A stretch of 5,146 bases of DNA. Origin: Flavobacteria bacterium RIFCSPLOWO2_12_FULL_31_7 (lineage in GTDB: Bacteria; Bacteroidota; Bacteroidia; Flavobacteriales; Flavobacteriaceae). The translations under genes were made by a program, and so were the position numbers. The DNA lies in assembly GCA_001800945.1 (NCBI GenBank), contig MGWJ01000170.1, positions 1 to 5,146 on the forward strand, read 5' to 3'. Below the pieces are notes generated by a model. It was not told where the DNA came from and did not search any database. It worked only from the letters and a program-made list of their open reading frames with translations. Below are positions 1 through 4,893 of the stretch, piece after piece; positions within the stretch are counted from its first letter, which is position 1, and each line of letters begins with the position of its first letter.

Positions 1-72
1 TATTTAGAAAAAATGATGTTGAAGTTTAAGAAATTGTTCAATCATTAACGTTTCGAAACAACTAGAACACAA
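1..72 (-). other. Leader of an off-window cassette
   Basis: On the minus strand this is the first 72 bases of the cassette that follows element A. No gene can be supported: the one ATG (45-43) opens a frame of only 13 codons that stops near the left edge. The stretch contains the perfect palindrome GTTTCGAAAC at 50-59. It also carries the minus-strand motif CGAAACGTTA, which recurs in the leaders of cassettes 1 and, in modified form, 5. The coding region of this cassette probably lies beyond the window. Confidence 0.5.
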
Positions 73-203
73 CGTTCCGCGGCTTGGCGCAGTAGCGACT
101 GCGTGGAACGATTATTTCTTGCTAAGATAAGATTTTCCAGCGGAAAATCGAACGTGATTTTTAAGGTAAATTTAGCTATTGAGCCAAACCGCTGTTGTGT
201 GTA
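67..203 (-). repeat. attC-like element A (end of cassette 1)
   Basis: The outer cores are ACACAAC at 67-73 and GTTGTGT at 194-200. The left arm 79-97 pairs with the right arm 174-192 over about 19 positions with a few mismatches. Between core and arm the left side has five unpaired bases (GTTCC, 74-78), whereas the right side has one (T193). The central loop holds a perfect 8-bp hairpin, GATTTTCC / GGAAAATC, at 131-149. The right core with its flank (194-203) is the exact reverse complement of the start of cassette 1 at element B, which marks it as the R''-like end of that cassette. The inferred crossover is between 72 and 73. The closest relative in the window is element F. Confidence 0.85.
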
Positions 204-213
204 GTTTTTATTT

Positions 214-558
214 TTAAACGTTGTCGATTAGATTATACTCTTCAAGTGCATCTGCCCAAATATGTTTTTTGTTTATTTTTATTATTTCTTTTATAAGAGT
301 TGTCAATTTTTCTTGATCTAATTCATCCTTTTTAATTTCTTCCAAGAATTGTTTTGATAGCTCAAGATTTAAGTTATTTGTTGTATCTTTTAAATCGCAA
401 CATCCAAATCCATCAAATGAAATTCTACTTAAAGAAATTAGATTTTCACTTGATTGGTTTAAGTCAATAAAAACACAACCATTTAAACAGCCCAAATAAA
501 AGTCTGCTTTTCTACTTTCTGGCATTTCGGTTTTAAAAAAATCAAAATCAGTTGTCAT
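214..558 (-). CDS. Hypothetical protein, 114 aa (second gene of the two-gene cassette)
   Basis: I do not recognise this protein. It starts at ATG 558, nine bases after the stop of the 71 aa gene, and ends ten bases from the core of element A, so the pair fills cassette 1. The N-terminal half (about residues 20-58) looks beta-rich, with several cysteines (a GCLNGC stretch, and a FGCCDL stretch near residues 52-57). The C-terminal half is a charged helical region rich in Glu and Lys, ending in HIWADALEEYNLIDNV. No signal peptide or membrane segment is visible. Tight coupling to a small upstream gene inside one mobile cassette is a layout shared with toxin-antitoxin and toxin-immunity pairs, but neither sequence carries a motif I can name, so that role is only a possibility. 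The leader has no Shine-Dalgarno sequence and is AT-rich. Confidence 0.75.
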   Translation of the reverse strand: MTTDFDFFKTEMPESRKADFYLGCLNGCVFIDLNQSSENLISLSRISFDGFGCCDLKDTTNNLNLELSKQFLEEIKKDELDQEKLTTLIKEIIKINKKHIWADALEEYNLIDNV

Positions 559-567
559 TATAATATT

Positions 568-783
568 TTAATTTGGTATTTTCATTATTAAATTACCTTT
601 GCTGTCAAAAAATGAGCTGTCTTTTAAAATAACTTCTTCGTCCAGTTGTAAACTTTGTAATTTTTCAACAAAATCCTTTGTGAAATTTTTAATTTGTTCA
701 CTTGGATTTGTTATGCCTTCTTCTTGCATTTCTTTTCTAATGCTATAGATGTCAAGATAGTGTTTAACGTCAAGCTTTCTCAT
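568..783 (-). CDS. Small hypothetical protein, 71 aa (first gene of the two-gene cassette)
   Basis: I do not recognise this small protein. It begins at ATG 783 after a long run of A and T and lies 76 bp inside the start of cassette 1. The predicted chain is mostly helical and charged for the first 50 residues (MRKLDVKHYLDIYSIRKEMQ onward). It then has a short segment, SSFFDSKGNLIMKIPN, that looks like a beta hairpin. There is no signal peptide or transmembrane segment. The stop codon is nine bases from the start of the 114 aa gene, so the two are almost certainly co-transcribed and perhaps translationally coupled. The compact size and first position would suit an antitoxin, but no DNA-binding motif is evident. 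Evidence that it is real comes from its fit between the cassette boundary and its partner. Confidence 0.65.
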   Translation of the reverse strand: MRKLDVKHYLDIYSIRKEMQEEGITNPSEQIKNFTKDFVEKLQSLQLDEEVILKDSSFFDSKGNLIMKIPN

Positions 784-850
784 TTTAAAAATTTATATTT
801 AAAAATCTCAGTTTTTTTATGGGTTTTATAACGTTTCGTTTTTTTAAAAT

Positions 851-987
851 TACACACAACGTTCCCACGCTTGGCGTCAGTTGCGAGCTTCGGAACGAAT
901 TATTTTCTATCAAAGATAAAATTTCTTGCGAGAAATAAGCGTGAATTTACCACAAAATTCGCAATTGCGCCAAACGTGTGTTAGCCG
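851..987 (-). repeat. attC-like element B (end of cassette 2)
   Basis: The left core is TACACACAAC (851-860) and the right core GTTAGCCG (980-987). These are nearly unrelated to each other, matching over only three bases. The left core instead matches the far end of cassette 1 and the right core matches the start of cassette 2. Arms 866-886 and 959-978 pair over about 20 positions with one extra T on the left. Unpaired spacers are GTTCC (861-865) on the left and T979 on the right. A 6-bp hairpin with a TGCG loop sits at 921-936. The inferred crossover is between 859 and 860. Elements C and D are the closest relatives. Confidence 0.88.
911..918 (-). promoter_or_regulatory. Possible Bacteroidota-type -7 box inside element B
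   Basis: On the minus strand this reads TATCTTTG, an exact match to the Bacteroidota promoter -7 consensus TAnnTTTG, pointing toward the two-gene cassette. Elements C and D carry TATCTTTA at the equivalent place. No convincing -33 TTTG is seen at the right distance, so this may be chance in an AT-rich loop. If real, the recombination site would carry a promoter for the next cassette. Confidence 0.2.
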
Positions 988-993
988 ATGTTT

Positions 994-1944
994 TTATTTT
1001 CTGTTTAGTAATAATTTTTCTTTTTGGTTATTCAAATAGAGTTTTTCTATTAAATCACTGTCTGTATTTTCCTCTGTTATAGATTTAATTTTTTTATTCA
1101 ATTCATTTAATACCGTTGCAATTGATTGATTGTCTAAATTGTCAATTTCTGATAATTCATAAAAAGCAATAGATAATGATTTGTAAAGCAGAACAAACTT
1201 TTCTTTAATATTACTATTTAAAAAAGTGTCATAATCCAAAACAGCGTAGGCATATTCATGCCAGTCTTCTAATGCAAATACTTTTTTTGCCTCATCAATA
1301 TTTTTAGAAATATAAAAGTAAATTTCTTTATACTTAGGTGTGAAAAATGAAAATTTCTTTACAATTTCGCTCAAAGTCACACTAATAAAGTTTAAATATG
1401 GTCTTAAATCTGGATTTTCGCTGTCTTCATATATTCTAAATCCTTTTAATTTCACATTCAATGGTTTTTGATTTAGTTTCCTTTGCTCAAATTTGCATTT
1501 CATTCTTTTGAGATGAATAATTCTTTCTATTTCATCCTTTTTGCCAACCCATTTGTTTAATTCAATTTCATTTTTGGGAATTAGAACTTTTAAATCTTGA
1601 ATATTTGTTTTCAATAAACTTTCATTAAAATCTCTATTTTCGATATTAATTTCTTTGATGAATTCGATTGATTTTTGAAATGAAACAAACCCTTTTTCAA
1701 AATTGGATAAACTCAATTCATTGTAGTTTTCAAATTCGCAATCAATTGAAATATCTGCATACAATTTGTATAGATATTTTCTTTTATATTTTTGATCCTT
1801 TTTCGGTTTTTCGATGAAAGTTATAAAAATAGCATCAAAACTGATTCCGTGATTGATTTCAATTAAGTGATAGTTTAAAAATCTTTCCAAAGCAAACATA
1901 CTTGGCGATTTTTGTTTCTTGTCAAAATCAATTTGTATTCTCAT
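994..1944 (-). CDS. Hypothetical protein, 316 aa
   Basis: This is the sole gene of cassette 2. It runs from ATG 1944, 49 bp inside the cassette start, to a TAA six bases from the core of element B. I do not recognise a family. The protein is soluble-looking, rich in Lys, Glu and aromatic residues, with no signal peptide or membrane segment. The first 75 residues alternate short hydrophobic stretches typical of beta strands (for example ISFDAIFITFIE). The middle, about 130-170, is basic and helical. Residues about 205-265 are the most distinctive part: a strand (EIYFYIS) followed by ALEDWHEYAYAVLDYD and a long helix. The last 45 residues are charged and probably helical. No catalytic motif stands out. 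The preceding bases are A-rich (AAAATCATAAATG), usual for Bacteroidota translation starts. It could be a stand-alone defence or regulatory protein, but nothing in the sequence decides this. Confidence 0.85.
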   Translation of the reverse strand: MRIQIDFDKKQKSPSMFALERFLNYHLIEINHGISFDAIFITFIEKPKKDQKYKRKYLYKLYADISIDCEFENYNELSLSNFEKGFVSFQKSIEFIKEINIENRDFNESLLKTNIQDLKVLIPKNEIELNKWVGKKDEIERIIHLKRMKCKFEQRKLNQKPLNVKLKGFRIYEDSENPDLRPYLNFISVTLSEIVKKFSFFTPKYKEIYFYISKNIDEAKKVFALEDWHEYAYAVLDYDTFLNSNIKEKFVLLYKSLSIAFYELSEIDNLDNQSIATVLNELNKKIKSITEENTDSDLIEKLYLNNQKEKLLLNRK

Positions 1945-1986
1945 TTATGATTTTAAGTTTTAATTTGTTGTGTACGGAGAAAATAA

Positions 1987-2123
1987 CGGCTAACGTTCCC
2001 ACGCTTGGCGTCAGTTGCGAGCTTCGGAACGATTTATTTTCTGTTAAAGATAATATTTCTTGCGAAAAATGAACGTGAATTTAACACAAAATTCGCAATT
2101 GCGCCAAACGTGTGTTAGCTGCC
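1987..2123 (-). repeat. attC-like element C (end of cassette 3)
   Basis: The left core is CGGCTAAC (1987-1994) and the right core GTTAGCTGCC (2114-2123). Arms 2000-2020 and 2093-2112 are almost identical to those of element B, again with one extra T on the left. Spacers are GTTCC (1995-1999) versus T2113. The right core is the exact reverse complement of the start of cassette 3 (3164-3173), and the match partly continues beyond ten bases. The inferred crossover is between 1993 and 1994. The stop codon of the 338 aa gene lies inside the right core. Confidence 0.88.
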
Positions 2124-3131
2124 GTATTTATATTTAGAGTACCATTTTGTCATTTCTGTTTTAAAATTATCCGCAAACATATTTAAGGCAAAGTTTTGTC
2201 TTTCATTTAAGTTGTTTATAGAATATATTGAAGCAAATGCAATTATATTTTCAATTCCTTTAAATTTATCATGATATAATTTTTCAGATATCACCCACGT
2301 TTCACAAGCAAATAAAAATAAATTAGTTAGTTTTCTTTGAACTCTTTTTTCTGATTCTTTGAAATAAGTATAAAAATATGGTTTAACAGATTTTTCATCA
2401 ATTTTATTATATCCTTTCAAGAGTATAGTTTTGTTTTTATATGGAAAAATATTGATAAATATCCCTGAAATTCGTTCCATATCTTTTCCCGTTTTTAATT
2501 TATAAAGATTCATCTCTAAAGTTGTTTCATAATTATAAAATGCGGAAAGGCAAAGATCAATTTTTGAAATTTCTCGAAATTCAAAAATAAACGATTCAGT
2601 ATTTTCATTAAGATCTTTCCAAATATCTTTTTCGTTTAGTTGTAAATCATTAAGTCCAAGTTTCTCTTGATTAAGTGTTAATTGTAAAAACTCGATATTC
2701 ATTTCTGCTGATAACTCAGACATAAGCATAGATTTATAAATATCGATATTTACTTCTTTTCGAAATTTTTCGTTATATATGGTTCGAAGAGTAAATAAAA
2801 GGCAAGATTTATAATTACTAAAATCGATTGTTTCATTTTCTATACTTTTGAATAGTTCATTATCATGCTTTTGACAAAAACAATTGAAAGAAAAAATTTC
2901 ATTTATTCCTGTTTTTTTGAATTGAAAATGAGGTTCTTTGAATTGGTCGAGTATATGTTCCCATAAATGGTTGTCTTTTGCAATAGAAGAAAGAATTCCA
3001 TTCTTTTGTAAAATATGGGAATTTATTGAATTTTCGTTACATTCTGGGTGATAACATTTTTTGATTTTTTTTATGGCCTTAATTTTGGACTCTTGGAAGA
3101 ATTTTGAAAACTTAATTTTGTCTTTATTCAT
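2115..3131 (-). CDS. HNH/treble-clef-like zinc-cluster protein, 338 aa
   Basis: This is the sole gene of cassette 3. It starts at ATG 3131, about 40 bp inside the cassette. The N-terminal 100 residues contain an ordered Cys/His set: C26-x4-C31 (CYHPEC), then S38-H39 in the run SINSHILQKNGIL, then C86-x2-H89-D90 (FCQKHD) followed by LFKSIE. I recall this C-C / SH / C-HD layout from uncharacterised bacterial proteins, and it resembles a treble-clef zinc site such as in HNH nucleases. The nuclease assignment is an inference, because no full HNH signature is present. The remaining 240 residues are helical and charged, with no membrane segment. The gene runs into the recombination site: its last two codons (Gly, Ser) and the TAA are part of the core of element C. 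A nuclease-like effector in a mobile cassette would fit a defence role, unproven here. Confidence 0.87.
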   Translation of the reverse strand: MNKDKIKFSKFFQESKIKAIKKIKKCYHPECNENSINSHILQKNGILSSIAKDNHLWEHILDQFKEPHFQFKKTGINEIFSFNCFCQKHDNELFKSIENETIDFSNYKSCLLFTLRTIYNEKFRKEVNIDIYKSMLMSELSAEMNIEFLQLTLNQEKLGLNDLQLNEKDIWKDLNENTESFIFEFREISKIDLCLSAFYNYETTLEMNLYKLKTGKDMERISGIFINIFPYKNKTILLKGYNKIDEKSVKPYFYTYFKESEKRVQRKLTNLFLFACETWVISEKLYHDKFKGIENIIAFASIYSINNLNERQNFALNMFADNFKTEMTKWYSKYKYGS

Positions 3132-3163
3132 GTTTCATGTTTTAAACGGTTTTCAAATAATAT

Positions 3164-3300
3164 GGCAGCTAACGTTCCGGCGCTTGGCGAGGTTGCGAAC
3201 TTCGGAACCGATTATTTTCTGTTAAAGATAAAATTTCTTGCGAAATGTAAACGTGATTTTTGCACAAAATTCGCAATCTTGCCAAACGCTTGTTAGTGGC
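3164..3300 (-). repeat. attC-like element D (end of cassette 4)
   Basis: The left core is GGCAGCTAAC (3164-3173) and the right core GTTAGTGGC (3292-3300). Arms 3180-3198 and 3271-3289 pair over 19 positions with three mismatches and no bulge. The left spacer is GTTCC plus a mismatched G (3174-3179); the right spacer is TT (3290-3291). The central loop shares the TTAAAGATAAAATTTCTTGC stretch with elements B and C. The right core is the exact reverse complement of the start of cassette 4 (4121-4129). The inferred crossover is between 3172 and 3173. Confidence 0.87.
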
Positions 3301-3310
3301 TGGCTTTTAT

Positions 3311-4078
3311 TTAAAAATCATTTATAATTTGGTCAGTACTAATTATTTTAGTCATTAGAATTTCCATATCAGAAGCAGAAAGAGTTTTTTTGAAATTCTG
3401 ACTTATAAAGTCTAATGTTTTATGTATGTCATTTTCTTCCTTAACGATGATATATGAAATATCTTCAGCGATATCAAACTCAAGTTTAATTTTTCCAACT
3501 TCTTTATTGTATTTTTCCTTGTCAGCAATATATATGTCTTGTAAAATAGCTCTTTTATTACCTTTAAGTTCTAATTTTGTTGGTACATATCTCCATTCTC
3601 TTTCATCGTAAAACCGATAATTATTAATCTCTTTACCATTAATAATTAAATCGCCATCATAATTTTTAATATGAGAACAAAGTGTAATTAATTCTTGTCT
3701 CCAAACCTCGTCGATTTTTGGAGTATTTGGGTCTGTTTTCAATTCTTTTTTGTTCTTGTCAAATCTCATTATTTGTTGCATTAATGTTTCAGATAATGAT
3801 GATTCCTTTTCTAAATATAATACTGGATTTAAACCTTTTTTTACAGCCCAATCTTTCTTTAATCCAATTCCATAATGACCGTAAGAGTCAAGATGTTTTT
3901 TTACTTCAGAAAGTGGAATGTCACAAAAACAAATCATTGGATACGCATATCTTAGTTTTTTCTGTTTCCAAAAGAAATCTTCCTTGCAATATTTAAGAGA
4001 AAAACCATTTTTTAAGATTTGCAATAAATTATCTAAACTTTTCGTATAATGAATTGTTGAATTTGTACTTATTGCCAT
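3311..4078 (-). CDS. AbiGi-family abortive infection protein, 255 aa
   Basis: This is the sole gene of cassette 4. It starts at ATG 4078, 50 bp inside the cassette, and ends about ten bases from the core of element D. The sequence fits the AbiGi family (annotated as the antitoxin-like component of the lactococcal AbiG abortive phage-infection system). Visible marks are H10-Y11-T12-K13 with SLDNLLQILKNGF (14-26), YCKEDF (30-35), AYPMICFCDIPLSEVKKHL (45-63), YGHYGIGLKKDWAVKKGLNP (66-85), and late YDEREWRY (157-164). The order H...T, CFCDIP, GHYGIGL and E-R-E-W-R recalls ADP-ribosyltransferase-like folds such as DarT relatives; that is inference. Length is normal for the family and the frame is intact. 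No AbiGii-type partner lies beside it, because the cassette is full with this gene alone, so it either works alone or has a partner elsewhere. It is probably cytoplasmic. Confidence 0.85.
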   Translation of the reverse strand: MAISTNSTIHYTKSLDNLLQILKNGFSLKYCKEDFFWKQKKLRYAYPMICFCDIPLSEVKKHLDSYGHYGIGLKKDWAVKKGLNPVLYLEKESSLSETLMQQIMRFDKNKKELKTDPNTPKIDEVWRQELITLCSHIKNYDGDLIINGKEINNYRFYDEREWRYVPTKLELKGNKRAILQDIYIADKEKYNKEVGKIKLEFDIAEDISYIIVKEENDIHKTLDFISQNFKKTLSASDMEILMTKIISTDQIINDF

Positions 4079-4120
4079 TTTAAATTGTTTTTTGTTTGTC
4101 TACCGATTGGTGTTAAGCTT

Positions 4121-4258
4121 GCCACTAACGTCCCGCCAGCTTGCTGCAGGTGGGGAATTGTTCCCCAAAAGTATCAATTTAAGATTAAGTTTACAAACAC
4201 AAAACCAACATTAAATTTAGCCCTAAAACCCCACTTGCTGCAAACTGCTGTTAACTGC
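4121..4258 (-). repeat. Divergent attC-like element E (end of cassette 5)
   Basis: The left core is GCCACTAAC (4121-4129) and the right core GTTAACTGC (4250-4258). Arms 4135-4155 and 4229-4248 pair over about 20 positions. The arm sequence differs from all other copies (CAGCTTGCTGC rather than CGCTTGGCG), yet pairing and spacing are kept. The left spacer GTCCC (4130-4134) faces a single T (4249). An internal perfect hairpin TGGGGAA / TTCCCCA lies at 4151-4167. The right core is the exact reverse complement of the start of cassette 5 (4725-4733). The inferred crossover is between 4128 and 4129. Keeping the fold while changing the sequence supports selection on structure. Confidence 0.82.
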
Positions 4259-4261
4259 TGG

Positions 4262-4669
4262 TTAATTTATTTTTTCATAATATTGATTTAAATCTTCAAA
4301 TAGGATAATTTTAGGATTTCCCACAAACCAAATTCTATTTATATAGGTACTAAAAGATTCTTCATTGGAAACAGTGACTTGTTCTCCGTTTATATTCGTA
4401 CTTGTAAATCCTTCACCGTAATCTAGGTCGATTTCTGTACCATTCAAAGTGTAATTTAGTTTGTATTTCCCTTTTCCATAATAAGGACTTTCAAATTGAT
4501 TATCTTTTTTTAGGATTAAAGTATCAGCGATATGTGGATTACCTCCAATAAAATCATTTCCATAATTTCTATTTACATATGTTCCAATTAACGTATTATT
4601 GGTAAAGAAATTATTGTAAGCATAAATTGCTATAAAAATCGAAGCGATTAAAAGAATGCTTTTTTTCAA
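4262..4669 (-). CDS. Small membrane-anchored or exported hypothetical protein, 135 aa
   Basis: This is the sole gene of cassette 5. The best start is a TTG at 4669, because it places a positively charged N-terminus (MKKS) directly before a hydrophobic segment ILLIASIFIAIYAY (residues 5-18). This reads as a signal anchor or an uncleaved signal peptide. No in-frame ATG lies upstream within the cassette, although the frame stays open. There is no lipobox cysteine, so it is not a typical lipoprotein. Residues 28-135 look like a small beta-rich domain (GTYVNRNYGNDF, DTLILKKDNQFESPYYGKGK, GTEIDLDYGEGF, RIWFVGNPKIILFEDL). This resembles the lipocalin-like or META-like small periplasmic domains common in Bacteroidota; I cannot name a family. 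It would face the periplasm. The stop lies three bases from the core of element E. A 17-codon ATG frame (4719-4666) ends in a TGA overlapping this TTG. Confidence 0.78.
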   Translation of the reverse strand: MKKSILLIASIFIAIYAYNNFFTNNTLIGTYVNRNYGNDFIGGNPHIADTLILKKDNQFESPYYGKGKYKLNYTLNGTEIDLDYGEGFTSTNINGEQVTVSNEESFSTYINRIWFVGNPKIILFEDLNQYYEKIN

Positions 4670-4719
4670 GTTGTAAATTTTAGAATTTTTCTTCCGTTCG
4701 TAACCGTTTCGTTTTTCAT
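4666..4719 (-). CDS. Possible 17-codon leader ORF overlapping the next start
   Basis: From ATG 4719 the frame reads MKNETVTNGRKILKFTT and ends in TGA at 4668-4666. It shares bases with the TTG start of the 135 aa gene in a TTGA overlap. Such overlaps can couple translation to a weak start codon. It could equally be chance, or this ATG could be the true start if a frameshift lies between the two frames. Confidence 0.2.
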   Translation of the reverse strand: MKNETVTNGRKILKFTT

Positions 4720-4724
4720 AACTT

Positions 4725-4860
4725 GCAGTTAACGGGCCGCGGCTTGGCGCAGTAGCGACTTCGTGGAACGATTATTTGATGCTAATATAAGATTTTCCAG
4801 CGGAAAATCGAACATGATTTTAAGAAATTTTCGCTATTGCGCCAAACCGTAGTTATGCGT
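4725..4860 (-). repeat. attC-like element F (end of cassette 6)
   Basis: The left core is GCAGTTAAC (4725-4733) and the right core GTTATGCG (4852-4859). Arms 4740-4758 and 4831-4849 pair over 19 positions with only two imperfect positions, the best-matched arms in the window. The left spacer GGGCC differs from the GTTCC of the other copies. The central hairpin GATTTTCC / GGAAAATC at 4791-4809 is shared with element A. The crossover is inferred between 4732 and 4733. By the rule seen in the other cassettes, cassette 6 should begin off-window with TTATGCG on the minus strand. Confidence 0.85.
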
Positions 4861-4893
4861 TCGGTTTTTTGTTTAATAATATTTTTCCCATTG

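Noticed and set aside
4..45. Short minus-strand frame in the left-edge leader
   Set aside because: Only 13 codons before a stop, with nothing to mark it as real.
3426..3611. Plus-strand open frame of 61 codons
   Set aside because: It lies entirely antisense to the well-supported AbiGi-family gene and has no family resemblance or cassette context.
3718..3996. Plus-strand open frame of 92 codons
   Set aside because: Shadow of the AbiGi-family gene on the opposite strand. Its hydrophobic look comes from the A/T bias of the complementary codons.
4085..4291. Plus-strand open frame of 68 codons
   Set aside because: It covers element E and runs into the end of the 135 aa gene. Its sequence is explained by the structured recombination site.
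67..4860. Insertion sequence termini or MITEs
   Set aside because: The repeats have inverted arms, but there is no transposase and no target duplication around a copy. The outer cores match between successive copies rather than within one copy, which fits cassette recombination and not transposition.
67..4860. Intrinsic transcription terminators at each hairpin
   Set aside because: The hairpins are long and imperfect and lack a consistent T-run directly after the stem in the gene direction. They might still slow transcription, but a terminator call is not supported.
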